DNA from: Apoda limacodes
Taxonomy: Eukaryota > Arthropoda > Insecta > Lepidoptera > Limacodidae
Assembly: GCA_946406115.1 (NCBI GenBank)
Contig: OX291562.1
Coordinates: 5,176,001-5,240,000 of the forward strand
Direction: 5' to 3'
Length of the DNA: 64,000 nucleotides
Below are positions 11,254-22,559 of this stretch, piece by piece; positions within the stretch are counted from its first letter, which is position 1; every line of letters starts with the position of its first letter. Below the pieces are notes generated by a model. That model was given only the letters and a program-made list of their open reading frames with translations. It did no database searches and was not told where the DNA came from. Made by a program: the position numbers and the translations under genes.

Positions 11254-12299
11254 ACCGGTGTGAAGTTAGCGGCCTACTATAGCGGCCTTTTATAATCCGA
11301 TCAAATTAAAAAGTAAAGGATTTTAATAAAAGTATTTAATGAATTAAACGAAATAACAATTAATAGGCCAAAATAATGAGAAAACGGTCAAAAATTAAAC
11401 AAATATATAGAAAATAATATGGGTAAAAAATATTTTTCTCTTAAAAATACACCTACATATCTGAAAATATTGAATAATACCAAAGACTTAATCTTTTACC
11501 CTAAATGAAAAGACAGAGAGAATGGTATAAACGAAAATTATCGGAAAAGGGACGCTAAAGTTTTAAAAACAACAAATAAAAGAACAAAATAAAAGATCTG
11601 TAGTGTGTGGTGCGGTAAATATGAACAATTCCTTAATTGAACAGGTTTATGGTGTGCTTTAAATGTTTTAAGAAAATAACTTTTAGGCCGCTAATCATTT
11701 TTCTCACAGTTAACCCCGAGATAGGTGTGATTTAAGAACTTCATAAGATTTTTGGTTTAAAGAGGCTCAATTTGATATGCGTCACTAAGTGTTACCGCTT
11801 TTAGGCCGATAAGTATCAAATTGTAATTTTTTTTACTTTTATTTATTTTTTATTAAAATTAAAGAGGAATTACACAATTAGAAATATGTATTAATAAGAG
11901 CAATATAAATTGCTTATTTGAACAGCCTTTGATTGTAACTTTTTCCTTAACTGACAGATTAACGGTGTGTTTGAAATTTGAAAGAAAATAATTTTTAAGC
12001 CGCTAATCATTTTTCTTATAGTTGACCCCGAGATAGGTGTGATTTGAGAACTTTATATTATTTCTGGTTTAAAGAGGCTCAATTTGTATGCGACACTAAG
12101 TGTAACCGCATTTTTATGATAACCTTTTAGGCCGATAAGTATCACTTTGCAAAATTTTCTTTTAATTTTATTTATTTTTTATTTGTTTAATTTTTGGCCT
12201 ATTTATTGTTATTTCCGTTCAATTCAGTAAATTCTTTTACTTTTTAATTTGGTCGGATTATAAAAGGCCGCTAACTAAGGCCGCTAACTTCACACCGGT
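11254..12299. mobile_element. Non-autonomous TIR DNA transposon, 9-bp TSD (Mutator-like?)
   Basis: Both ends read ACCGGTGTGAAGTTAGCGGC inwards, and the similarity continues for about 150 bp with small indels (TTTTATAATCCGA, AAATTAAAAAGTAAA, AATAGGCCAAAA). The element is 1046 bp and flanked by identical 9-bp duplications. Nine-base duplications with long TIRs are typical of Mutator-like elements, although hAT (8 bp) cannot be fully excluded. No ORF is present, so it would need a transposase from elsewhere. The core carries a tandem direct duplication (11640-12150). Confidence 0.88.
11640..12155 (+). repeat. Internal tandem duplication, ~300-bp period
   Basis: Two copies, starting near 11650 and 11953, share GGCCGCTAATCATTTTTCT-like, CCCCGAGATAGGTGTGATTT, GGTTTAAAGAGGCTCAATTT and AGGCCGATAAGTATCA segments. 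They lie head to tail inside the TIR element. The repeated AGGCCG words resemble the terminal GCGGCC words and could be subterminal transposase sites; that is inference. Confidence 0.8.
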
Positions 12300-12308
12300 A
12301 ATGTCCTG
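12300..12308. repeat. 9-bp target site duplication, right copy
   Basis: AATGTCCTG directly after the right TIR, identical to 11245-11253. Confidence 0.9.
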
Positions 12309-13920
12309 AGGCCTAAAACATTATGTTTTTTAAATGTATTTATATGTTATAGAAGCCAATCTCGTTCCTTAACTAAAAAAGAGGAATAAATCGTCAATTT
12401 TTCAGTGTCTAAAAATGTAATGACATATTTACCTACATCTAATACGTATGTATATAACGGTACCATTTACATTCAGGAAAAAAAAGGTTAAAAACGACCT
12501 GTTGCATGAAGCATTAAAAAAATTGTAAAATTTACAGAATTTGGAAAGTAAAATAATTATGGTTATGGTAACTATATTTAAGTGTAAGTAACGTTAACTA
12601 CGTTTTCATGTACAACTATTCACTTCTTTCTCCGTGTATCAACGAGTTTTAAAATTAGTTAAATATTAAATGACAACTATCGATCAATAATTAAGAAGAT
12701 GCACAAAAAGCGGCAAATAATGTTCGAGATCAAAAGACGCCCAGAACGATAGCGGGCATTTATTTCAGTTTAGTTCCGAGCTGTCTTCTAACCTTTGCAA
12801 AAAAGACCACGGACATTTCTGTGTATGTTTTTGCTTGTAACTGTACATCATCTTAATTATTGATCGATGGTGACAACTCAACAACGACCGCCAACCGCAC
12901 TATTAACCACGTTGTACTTCGTACGTATAATTACTGAAGCAACCGGTAGTATTTGAGGAAATAGACCGTGTATTGGAAGCAGCAATCCAAGTGGACAAAG
13001 AATCAGAAAGTCACTAAAAAGTGGCTGAATGAGGAAAACTGGGTGTGTAGAAGATTGTTGGTCCTGTATTAAGCAAAGGCAGGAAGACTGACAAAAAAGC
13101 TGATAGTAAATTACCCTTAGGTAAGAGTAAATCTTTAGGTTCGTCTAGAGTCTAAAATTTATTATTTAGTAATCTTTTTTTGAAAAAAATTAAATGCAAT
13201 TTGCATTATTTACATATATTCTTGGTGCTTGTTATTTTTATAATGATTTTACCCTTTGACGTATCAGAAGTCACATCTCAATTATGGATTAGGTCCTTGG
13301 TCATCCACGCAAAATACTTCCTGCAGCTCTAACCAGTTCATCTGTCTACCTGGTATAGGAAGCTGCCCTACGTTGCGTCTTCTGATCTGTGGTTGCCACA
13401 CGCGAACCTTTCTTCCCCATGGGTTATCAATTTATTAAGCGCTTTATAAATTATACCTATAGCCAACGTAAAAACTAAACGCGCAGTAGCTTAAGTACGA
13501 ATAGCTTATCAGTGCAAATCGATATCATAAGAGCATGTGTTTTACATATTTTCGTTCACATGGGAATTATTGATGGGTGGCGTTGTTAAACATTGAAATT
13601 TTGTTGATACAACTATTCAGTTACTTGCCATTATAACTACATAGCTAGTGACCTAGTTGCATTCGTCTTCCAGAAAAATCTATGCTCAGGACAGAAACGA
13701 TATGTGAAGTTATGTAACTTAGCTAAGCTATAAGTTAAGCGTGGTCAGTCATTGGAAGAGTGACCGCTCCTCTAGTGACAAACTTTCATGAGCTCCTTAG
13801 ATTTTCGGAAGGCACGTTACACTGTTGATTCTGACTGTTGTCGTACTGCAGCAGTCGTTTAAACGAATAAAGGAGGTTTGAAAATTCTTACAATTGCCAC
13901 TAGTTCGACAATGTCCGCGA
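12309..13920. other. Mostly unassigned; possible degraded LINE piece
   Basis: AT-rich with no shared repeats. On the minus strand, about 13256-13420, a frame reads IRRRNVGQLPIPGRQMNW and LELQEVF, which has the feel of a decayed coding element but no family signature. Nothing firmer is visible. Confidence 0.3.
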
Positions 13921-14015
13921 AGCCGCAGTAGGCCAGCGCGGTTGACTATGGCCTAAGTCTCCTTTCTTGAATGAGAAACTGGTGCCCCTGTAGTGGGACG
14001 AAGATGGCTGAGGCG
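13921..14015 (+). repeat. SINE family S2, 3' fragment
   Basis: GGCCAGCGCGGTTGACTATG, GCCTAAGTCTCC and GTGCCCCTGTAGTGGGACG correspond in order to the tail of the S2 copy at 39683-39960. Confidence 0.65.
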
Positions 14016-14054
14016 ATTCTCATAGCCTCTATAAGTATAGGTATATGCATAAAC

Positions 14055-14262
14055 CCACACTGATATTATGAATTCGAAAGTAACTCTGTCTGTCTGTCTG
14101 TCTGTTACCTCTTCACGCTTAAACCTAAACCAATTTCAATGAAATTTGGCATGGAGATAGTTTAAGTCCCGGAAAAAGATATAAGCTACTTGAAGACGTG
14201 AGTCGGTTTTTTATATAATTTAAGAGTTGCCGTTGAATTCCTACTGCGGGCAAAGCTAGTAT
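14055..14262 (+). mobile_element. Non-autonomous Helitron-like element
   Basis: Begins with the family start GATATTATGAATTCGAAAGT and (CTGT)n, then TTACCTCTTCACGCTTAAAC, AATGAAATTTGGCATGGAG and a shortened 3' end GCGGGCAAAGCTAGT. The CTAG end and internal order match 32879-33122 and 43246-43938. The 3' hairpin region is partly deleted. Confidence 0.65.
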
Positions 14263-14269
14263 GTATATA

Positions 14270-14312
14270 AAGATAAACAGATACATATATTTATATATAT
14301 ATATATATAAAT
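14270..14312. repeat. TA-rich microsatellite
   Basis: A run of TATA units directly downstream of the Helitron-like end, interrupted by single bases. Confidence 0.8.
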
Positions 14313-14660
14313 ATAAACATTTAATGCAGTTTGCTGGTATCATAGAAAAGGAATAGAGGCACGGATTCATAACACTTAAGATAAAAGTGAAGAGCGTTGT
14401 TAAGAATGTAATAACGCGTGTGAAAAGTTAGGATTTCTGCTTAATGTCTGAGTGTAAACAGTGGCTAGGATATAAATAATAAATAAATATTTAAAACAAC
14501 ATCTTTTAAAGGATGTTTTTATCAAAATGCAGTTAAAAGAAGAAAATAAACTTTGAAGTAAGTAAATCCAACCCATAATTTTGTTACATTCTACAATTTT
14601 TTCCTATTTGTCAAGAGATTTTCCTGAGTATGTCTTAGTTTTATTTTTATTTTCTACTTG

Positions 14661-15207
14661 GAATTTCTTGGGTCAAAAAAAATCTCTTGGTAACTGAATG
14701 ACTGATATACACAGCCCACACTACACAATCTAGAGACTTGAAATTTCACACAGAGGTTTTTTTACAGGTTAGGCAAGTACTATGAAAGGATTTTGAAAGA
14801 AAGAAAAATTTGTATTTGGCCTTTAGGTTTAAAATAAACATTAACTTGTTTCACCAGTTTAGGAAAATCATCTTTTGGCCACTAGCCAAAATAGGTGATG
14901 ACAATTTGTATGAGTACTCCGATATTTTTGTAGGTAAAACCGTTAACAGTTGATTCTTTCTTTTTTTAAAATCTACGTGGATATAAGCTAGTATCACACA
15001 AAATTGTATTACGTAAAATTATTATGAGTTTGATTCATTTCAAAGTTTTTTTTCCTTATTTTTAGAGCATTTTTTTTGTTTTTGAATATTGACTTTGTTG
15101 CACAGTCGTTTACCCGCTGTCTTGAAGCGTCGGCCATATTAAATTTAGTGTAATGTGACTTACTTTATCGTTTTCTTTATTCGTTAAAAATGGCCGCCAC
15201 CACACGG
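14661..15207 (+). repeat. Left arm of a large inverted repeat
   Basis: Reverse complement of 18174-18752. Shared landmarks, outer to inner: CAAAAAAAATCTCTTGGTAA, CACAGCCCACACTAC, CAGGTTAGGCAAGTACTATG, AACTTGTTTCACCAGTTTAG, CAACAGT-type AACCGTTAACAGTTGATTC, ATCTACGTGGATATAAGCTA, TTTACCCGCTGTCTTGAAGC and AAAATGGCCGCC. This arm has about 27 bp extra near 14730 and lacks about 70 bp present in the other arm, so the arms have diverged since they were made. Confidence 0.88.
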
Positions 15208-16067
15208 TCACTGAAACATCATATGAAACTTTTCTATTCTTCTATCGAAGATATAACTAAATTTTACTTCAAACATAGAGTCCGTTCTGAAAAAAATCTA
15301 TTTGCTGAAGTAACCGAATTATGGATTCCGTTTTACGAAATATCAAGTCGATACGATTTGTCTCAAAGGTTCTGAGAAAAACAGCTCTGACCTGTCGACA
15401 GACGGGCAGACCTAGAAGTCTTACAATAAGGTTTCCTATATACCATATTGGAACCCTAATAACAACTTTAAAATTATAGATCAAAGTCAAAGGTTAATAA
15501 ATTGAATTTTATCTTCTATCAGAATAAGTTGAGCGGAAGAATGAAAGACTATCTATATCCTTAATTTAGTAAAATCAGGAAAGTTTTCCTCTCCATGCGG
15601 AAAAGTATAAAAAATGATGAGACGTATTATCCAGTCGAGTGGATGCGGCGATTCCATTAAAGTTTGCTGCCAACACTTCACTATCGCCTAGACGAGCACA
15701 CCTTCTGACGACCATCATGTTGCAGTCAATTTGCAGATTAATAATATTTGACAAAAAGGTGCAATATTAAGAAAATCAGCACACGTTTTAGTGAACCTAA
15801 TATTTAATTGGAAGCTGTCATGAATTTGTAAGCTAACATGGTATGATAGATTAGACTACATGTCGGCTGGTGTACAACTAATGCTGTGAGTTAAGCTCGC
15901 TTAGTTAAGGTACATCTTAACTGAAGAGTGGTCAGCTTTGGCCTCCATAGCAGCATAAATAATTAAAAGTCGAATGGGCGTAAAGCCTTCAAGAAAACCT
16001 ACCCGAATCTCAACTTTTTTACTGGCTCTGGAATTTAATCCAAACTTGGCCTTGGTAGTGTTGTTTG
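15208..16067. other. Core of inverted-repeat structure, unassigned
   Basis: A 61-codon frame starts with ATGGCCGCC at 15190 and runs to 15375, crossing from the arm into the core; no homologue is recognised. A small family B scrap (CAGACGGGCAGACC ... GGAACCCTA) lies near 15395-15457. The rest is unassigned. Confidence 0.4.
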
Positions 16068-16223
16068 GGTGAGTGACAAACTTTCATGTGATAAAACATT
16101 TGTGTTTGTCTTGAGTCTGGGTGTATTTATGTAGTATATGTATGTATTTCCAAAAAAAAGGAGTTTATATGTCTTTTTATCCGATGTCTGGTATCCATAA
16201 CACAAGCTTTGCTTACTTATTAT
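16068..16223 (+). repeat. SINE family S1, truncated
   Basis: TGTGTTTGTCTTGAGTCTGG, TATGTATGTATTTCCAAAAA, GATGTCTGGTATCCATAAC and ACACAAGCTTTGCTTAC follow the S1 body. The tRNA-like head is missing and the 3' part is replaced by the hAT-like insert. Confidence 0.75.
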
Positions 16224-16484
16224 CAGGGCCACCGAGAGGGGGGGGTGACGGGTGGATTTCCCCCGGGCCCGGAGTTTTAAGAAGGGCCCGCGATTTTCCA
16301 AAGAACCTTCCCCTTAATGACGATTTTGACTGTTTGCATAGAATCAATCCTTTACAATTTTCGCGCAACCAACGCAAGAGCAACGACCAATGAGAACGCG
16401 CTATTGGTTTGTGGAGCTGCGTGCGCCGAAATAAAGTCGTGCACATGAATACCCCCAGGCCCTGATTTTTTCTCTGCGGCCCTG
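16224..16484. mobile_element. hAT-type MITE
   Basis: Starts CAGGGCCACCGAGAG and ends CTCTGCGGCCCTG, giving imperfect inverted ends CAGGGCC(A/G)C(C/A)GAGA. The CAGGGCC start is typical of hAT transposons. Flanking octamers CTTATTAT (16216-16223) and TTTATTAT (16485-16492) match at seven of eight positions, fitting an 8-bp hAT duplication. It is 261 bp, GC-richer than its surroundings and noncoding, and it sits at the broken end of an S1 SINE. Confidence 0.75.
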
Positions 16485-16774
16485 TTTATTATTATTATTT
16501 ATGTTTAGGTGGGATTCAGTGTATTTGGAAAAATAAGTTAGATTTTGTGCAGAAACATAAATAAGGAATTAAATACAAATTCAAAGTATTACTTACTTCA
16601 ATTATCATGAGGAATCCCTTTACGTAGCAAAACAACGGGTGTATCGCATGCATCACTATCCATATATCTTTTCTGGTCGGTGATAAATACGTTAAAAGAA
16701 TACATAGAACATTTTAGTTTGTAGGGGAAATGTTGATAGAGTATTTCAATTTTATTTCTTTCTCACTCAGTATT

Positions 16775-17550
16775 CTGATTATGCGGATGCTAGCTATCTT
16801 GACCTTACTGAGGAGCAATTAAATAAGCTTGAGCGACTCCAGAACCTATGTATTAGATACATATTTGGTTTACGTAAGTATGATCATATATCCGAATTTC
16901 GATTAAAACTCAAGTGGCTCCCAATTCGCCTTCGCCGGAATACTCATTTTCTGTTTCTTCTTTACAACGTACTGTTCAATCCGTCTACTCCGTTATACTT
17001 GAAAGAGCGTTTCAATTTTATAGGGTCTACAGCTCATCGCGCCACTACAAACATGATGCTGAAAACCCCAACACATTATTCGCAAGCATATAATGACTCA
17101 TTCACTGTCACAGCCATAAGGCTATGGAATAGTTTACCCTTTGATGTCAAAAAAGCACAAACTTTAAGAATATTTAAAAATCTCGTAATCACACATTACT
17201 TAAAAATTTAAGCTGTCTCATCAACACTGTTTATTCATCTATATTATTTAAGATGTATGTAGTTTGTGTATTTATTTTTATTTTTTTGTTATGTATTTGA
17301 TATATATATGTATATTTATTTTTTGTACGTATTAGTATTATTTATTATTCATATGTATATAAATTTAGCTATTGCTATAAATGTATACTTATATTGTAAA
17401 GTTTCAGTTAGCACATTCTACTCAATAATTTTATAAAGTCTCCTCTACCCAAAGGTTGTCTGGAAGAGATCGCTCATTAGCGATAAGACCGCCAATTTGT
17501 TATTACTTTTATTGTTTAATTGTTTTGTTTTCTATATGCGCAATAAAGTA
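16775..17550 (+). pseudogene. 5'-truncated LINE: reverse transcriptase C-terminus and 3' UTR
   Basis: From about 16773 an open frame to the stop at 17209 reads QLNKLERLQNLCIRYIFGL, LKWLPIRLRRNTHFLF and, near the end, FTVTAIRLWNSLPFDVKKA, the C-terminal region found after the polymerase domain in Jockey/CR1-type LINEs. The 3' UTR contains AAAGGTTGTCTGGAAGAGAT and GCGATAAGACCGCC, common in lepidopteran LINE tails, and ends CAATAAAG then (ATT)n. Endonuclease and polymerase motifs are absent, so it is a dead 5' truncation. It lies in the core between the inverted arms. Confidence 0.88.
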
Positions 17551-17574
17551 TATTATTATTATTATTATTATTTT
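17549..17574. repeat. (ATT)n microsatellite at LINE 3' end
   Basis: About seven ATT units following the LINE's CAATAAAG, probably the element's own 3' terminal repeat. Confidence 0.85.
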
Positions 17575-18173
17575 AAAACTAATTATCGACATGATAAGTT
17601 TAAAATATAAAAAGAAAGCAAGTAGGGTTAAAAATTAAAAATGCTAAATTTAATATTAATTGCTTCACTTGGGGTAAGAAGGTACTTGGGACGACCAACT
17701 TGACTGACTCACAAACAACAAAGGTATAGCCCAGCAGTAGGTGTCTAGCTGACTGACATGATTATAATGACTTTCACTTTTACCAAAAACTTTATTTTAT
17801 CTCTTTAGGTAATCTACAGATTTTTAAATAGGTACAACCATTATTTTGATGATCAGTCCGCAAGAGATATTTTAGGATAAAAACACATTTTTAAAATGTT
17901 TTTTTTTATTAATTTTTTTATTTCATTTCCTTAACAAAAATATAAACCCGACTTCACATCCATTGAAAAGTAAGAAAATAAACCCCTTAAGCAGACTTAT
18001 TGACTTTTAATGTAATAAAATAATTTAAATTTTAGTTGCCTTCTATTAAACAAATTCTAGTCGGTCGTCGAAGAAAATAATTTAAGAAACTTAGAACTTT
18101 GTAACATTTTTCTTCGAAACCCTAAATCAGTGAAGCAGACGAATGGATAATAAAGAAAGGATACATCATTTGC
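17575..18173. other. Core of inverted-repeat structure, right part, unassigned
   Basis: AT-rich. Short frames only. No similarity to the rest of the window was noticed. Confidence 0.4.
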
Positions 18174-18752
18174 CACCTTGTGGCGGCGGCCATTTTTAAC
18201 GAATAAAGAAAACGATAAAGTAAGTCACATTACACTAAATTTAATATGGCCGACGCTTCAAGATAGCGGGTAAACGACTGTGCAACAATGACGCAATAAT
18301 TGAAATATACAGACTCAGAAGCATTATCAGTAAAAAATAAAATAAAAAAACAAGTCAATATTCAAAAACAAAAAATGCTTTTAAAATTAGGAAATAAACT
18401 TTGAAATGAATTAAACTCATAATAATGTTACGTAATACAATTTTGTGTGATACTAGCTTATATCCACGTAGATTTAAAAAAAAGAAAGAATCAACTGTTA
18501 ACGGTTTTACCTACAAAAATATCGGAGTACTCATACAAATTTTCATCACCTCTTTTGGCCACTAGGAGATGATTTTCCTAAACTGGTGAAACAAGTTAAT
18601 GTTTATTAAACCTAAAGGCCAAATACAAATTTTTCTTTCTTTCAAAATCCTTTCATAGTACTTGCCTAACCTGTAAAAAAACCTCTGTGTAGTGTGGGCT
18701 GTGTATATCAGTCATTCAATTACCAAGAGATTTTTTTTGACCTAAGAAATTC
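18174..18752 (-). repeat. Right arm of the large inverted repeat
   Basis: Reverse complement of 14661-15207. It carries about 70 bp not present in the left arm (around 18290-18355). Outer tip is TTTTTTTTGACCTAAGAAATTC; inner end is GGCGGCGGCCATTTTTAACG. Confidence 0.88.
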
Positions 18753-19266
18753 TAAAACTTTTACTAATTCATTGACACATCAAGATAGGTACAAATCATG
18801 TTTTGTTCTAATAAATTCAGGGTTCTGCAAGATACAGAAAACAGTCGTGACGGAGGGCTGCTGGTTTTGTATATTTCAGACAAAGAGAACACAATATATC
18901 TAACTAAACAATTTCTTGGCAAAATATCAAATATGAAAGATTAAATATTAAGAAGCACTTGTTACTATCGTAGAAAATTCTAAACTTTAAAGCTATTTTA
19001 CTTAACTGCAGAATTTATATTAACTTCATAAAGTATTTCATTATTGAAATACGTTATGCATTTTACTGCGCTCTTCCAGAATCTGAAGAAAGCTTAATAA
19101 TATTAAGTGAAAGACTTTTAATATACTTAGTTACTTACTTTTCAGATCTTTGTAGAGAATGCTTTTGTTGAATTTTATATGTAAATTTATTTTTACGAGT
19201 CTTATCTTTATAGTGGCTTTAAAGTAAAATTACCTTTTCATAACAAAGATGCAGTCAAATGATAAA
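18753..19266. other. No recognisable feature
   Basis: AT-rich, nothing identified. Confidence 0.5.
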
Positions 19267-19338
19267 CCTCCACCCATGACTTGAACCTGCAATCCTAAGA
19301 TTCCCTCTTAGTGCTTCACCAGGGACCTATCGATGTAC
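19267..19338 (-). repeat. tRNA-derived SINE head, family S3, reverse
   Basis: The minus strand reads ATCGATAGGTCCCTGGTGAAG, TCTTAGGATTGCAGGTTCAAG and TCATGGGTGGAGG. The GGTTCAAGTC part is B-box-like, and the order matches 34419-34492. The A-box region is diverged. It is a decayed SINE head and not a tRNA gene. Confidence 0.6.
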
Positions 19339-21403
19339 AATTACGGCTCAACTGCGTCCTAGCTTTGAAAATACGCTCGTTACGAATATCATAAACATAT
19401 ACAACTATTAGGACTTATGGAATCCTTATACATTTTTTCTTCGAAGTCTTTAACCTTAACGAAGAAGAACAGTATATTTTATTATGTATTTCTTAATTTT
19501 ATAAAGATTGTGTATTTTTAAGATGAGGTGTACTAGGACTTCATAAGTCCCTAGTAGTTACGTGTTTATTTCTATCAGGAAGATGTTATTATGACTTTAA
19601 ATGAAGATGTACTAAACATCTATGTTTGCAAAGGTGGATGACCTAAGTACAACTTAGTATTATCAAGGAATTCACACAATCAAAATACCATTTTGTTATG
19701 AAATTAATATAATGTTAAAACGTACTACATGAACATTACTTAGTATATACAATACACAATCTCACGGATTTAATCTCTCTGGTAACCATCACCAGTGGCT
19801 GACCTTTATTATAATGTGGGGGTAAAAAACCCACCACCATTGTGCTGCAGGGGCTCATTGCCGCAACATCATAGACATAGGCAAATGGACAGCGCACTCT
19901 CTAGCCAGATGTAAAAAAATGGTTGACAGACACAAAGCATGAGTGGGGTGTCTTACTTATTATTTCTAGCAAATAAAGACAACAATAACAAACAAAATTG
20001 CGTACGGTGATACAAAGGAAAAAGAGACCAAAGTTTCACTTTGTTTCTTTCTAAAGTATGGCAAATTTGAAGGGGTTATTGCGCAGTCCAGAAGACGGAT
20101 TACAGAACTCGATGTCCAACACTGATTTTTGATACAATGTATATCTTTACTAATATGACTTTATACCTATATGTCCCATTAGGTAAGAGTCACCAGTTTA
20201 AGACTAATGAGAGATAAATAAAAGTTGTAAGTTCTTGATATACTATGAGAAAGAAGTAGGCATAGATAAGATAGAGAAAAATTAATAAAATGTGACAAGC
20301 GTGGTAAATAATTATCAAGCAATACTTTATTTACATCTAAAAATGTATCTTCATGAATTTATCCATTTGTTTATTTTATCTAATAAAAATAAAAGACGGA
20401 TTTATTGCTATACGCGTGAGAGCCGCATTTAAAAGCAGAGACACTGTGATAAAGGTACTTTTACATTCTAGCTACATTAATTCGAAAGTACCAAAGTTTC
20501 ATTCTCTACGTGCCACCAAAGAAAACTGACTGCTGACTACAAAATCTTTCACACTTTTCTACTAGTATAGTCAATAATATTTGCATAGTTTATTGTTACT
20601 TTCACATACACTTGTATCCTTTGTAGTGTTTTAAGGATGTGCCAAGACTTTGTAGACGCACTAAACACAGTGTTACCTACTGTTTTTAACTATGCCTACA
20701 CGTAAGTTAGTATTTTACTGTAGGCAACACCTACAAGTAAGAGTGCGAAGGGCATTTTGGGGGTTAATGTGTCACATCTCAACGTCTTGAGTTATCACTA
20801 GGCAGAATACCTGATAGTAATGTACATTTGGAACAATCTCTACCTTGGATAGACATGTACGTTCCACAGAATAGCATTTTTAAATTAGATTTTTTTGTAA
20901 GTACCAGCTACAAAACTTTAAAACAAATTAAGTGAACCCTCTGCTTAATTACCACATTTTGACTTAAAAAAATTACAAAACGGTATTTAAACAAAAGGAC
21001 AACAGCGTAACAAACTCGATTTAAGTTTCGTCATTGACGCTGGATGGCGCGAACTTTTGGACAGAATTGTTGGAAAATCTGATTACAACCTTAAATTTTC
21101 ATATTGTCCAATATTCCTTAATTTCCTTTTGTTTCGAGGCAAAATGTGGCTCCAAGGAAAGTGACAAAGACTTTGAGATGAGAAAGGGCCCCTATAAAAC
21201 CTTTTTCACAAGTTTCATCAACGTAGAAGTCGCAATAATGAGAGGGCAAGTCATCGACCGCAATTGGACTGGAGATAATACGTACTTAAGGTTGAGGCTA
21301 AAGTTGGTTTGGTAATACGAAATTACAAAGGACATTGGCCATTCTGGACTAGTATAAACTGATAATCGAGTCTTGGAATGACATAAGTACCATTTTCCTG
21401 AAC
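19339..21403. other. No recognisable feature
   Basis: About 2 kb of AT-rich single-copy-looking sequence with short frames only. A 93-codon frame at 21034-21315 (MTLDGANFW... RLRLKLVW) has a somewhat protein-like mixture of residues but no motif that I can name. Confidence 0.35.
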
Positions 21404-21666
21404 AAATAAATAAATATTTTTTTTGATATTACACACAGCGCCGTCTGGCCCCAAAGTAAGCAGAGCTTGTGTTATGGGTACCAGACAACGGATACAAATA
21501 CATATATATTACTTTTTTTTTGTAAATACATACATATCATACATAAATACACCCAGACTCAAGACAAACACAAATGTTTATCACATAAATGTTTGTCCAG
21601 TGCGGTAATCGAACCCACACCCTCTGCACAGCAGTCGGCCACACTACCAACTAGGCTGCGAGGGAA
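21404..21666 (-). repeat. tRNA-derived SINE, family S1, reverse full copy
   Basis: Nearly the same as 7995-8260: head CTCGCAGCCTAGTTGGTAG, B-box-like GGGTTCGATTACCGCA, body TGTGTTTGTCTTGAGTCTGG, tail CCAGACGGCGCTGTGTGTAA with AAATATTTATTTATTT. It is the cleanest S1 copy here. Confidence 0.9.
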
Positions 21667-21689
21667 TCATCACAAAATATATAGTTTTA

Positions 21690-22025
21690 ATCATAGCACA
21701 TCTAATACCTTTAAACGAGCAATTCTTGTATATATGTATATATATATATATATTATAAGGCTCCAACAATTTTCATGAAAGGGGTTTTCGGGGACGGCAA
21801 ATCAATCTACCTAGGTTTCATTTTTAGAAAACGTCGTTTTAACCGTGTTCTAAGGCATTGATAAACTGCAATATATGACTCTTCCTGACATCTATTGGCG
21901 AGTAGTAAAACTGAAGCTAAGTACTTATAAATAGATGGCGTTGTTAAGCAACACCAAAGCTACTTGACAATAGATGGCGTTGTTTAAAAAACGAGCAGAG
22001 CTCGGTCTTCCAGGTACTTATAATA
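21690..22025 (+). repeat. Interspersed repeat family A, forward copy
   Basis: Starts AAACGAGCAATTCTTGTATA, runs through a (TA)n tract, GGCTCCAACAATTTTCATG, GGGGTTTTCGGGGACG, and ends with AGCAGAGCTCGGTCTTCCAG. Two ATAGATGGCGTTGTT blocks near 21930 and 21970 are an internal duplication. This is the longest family A copy in the window. Confidence 0.75.
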
Positions 22026-22345
22026 ATACCTGTAAAAAAAAGCTAGGGAAAATTGTAAGGACAAACAACCTGAAGATGCATAAAAACACTAGAAACTTTT
22101 TTTCTAAAGGATAAGTCCGAAATAGGGATATAATCCGGAATAAATATAGATCCGGAACTTAGTCCAAGTAATTCTTGGAAAAAATGAATCAAAATATTGA
22201 GGCGTTTATACAAGATATAACCTTAAATCTTGTATATCCTGCCTGTGTCTTTGATAAATTCATATAGAAGAATATTATATAACGTGAAGGCCACGAAAAT
22301 TTTTTGAGTAGCTTAAGTGTAATACTCGTAGTGGTAATTAGGACC

Positions 22346-22455
22346 GTTTTTTTTTACCACTAAGGTGGCAAACAAGCTTGCTTGCTCTGATGGTAAACTG
22401 TTACCACACTCTAGAGAAAACCTTGTTGAGGAGTTCCTGGACACTACCTACTAAG
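22346..22455 (-). repeat. LINE 3' tail (51-54 kb family), diverged
   Basis: On the minus strand it ends GCTTGTTTGCCACCTTAGTG followed by poly-A, the same terminus as the intact LINE at 51079-54720. Only the last 100 bp or so survives. Confidence 0.75.
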
Positions 22456-22559
22456 ATAGATGTCAAAACCGGACTAACGATCCCAGAAATGACGACACTC
22501 TCTTATTGAGTAGCTTAGGGTATCAGGTTATGAAAAACGTTATAATAGACTGAACCGCT

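Noticed and set aside
14661..18752. Polinton/Maverick interpretation of the long inverted arms
   Set aside because: The core is only 3 kb and lacks polymerase, integrase, ATPase or capsid coding; the coding present belongs to a truncated LINE.
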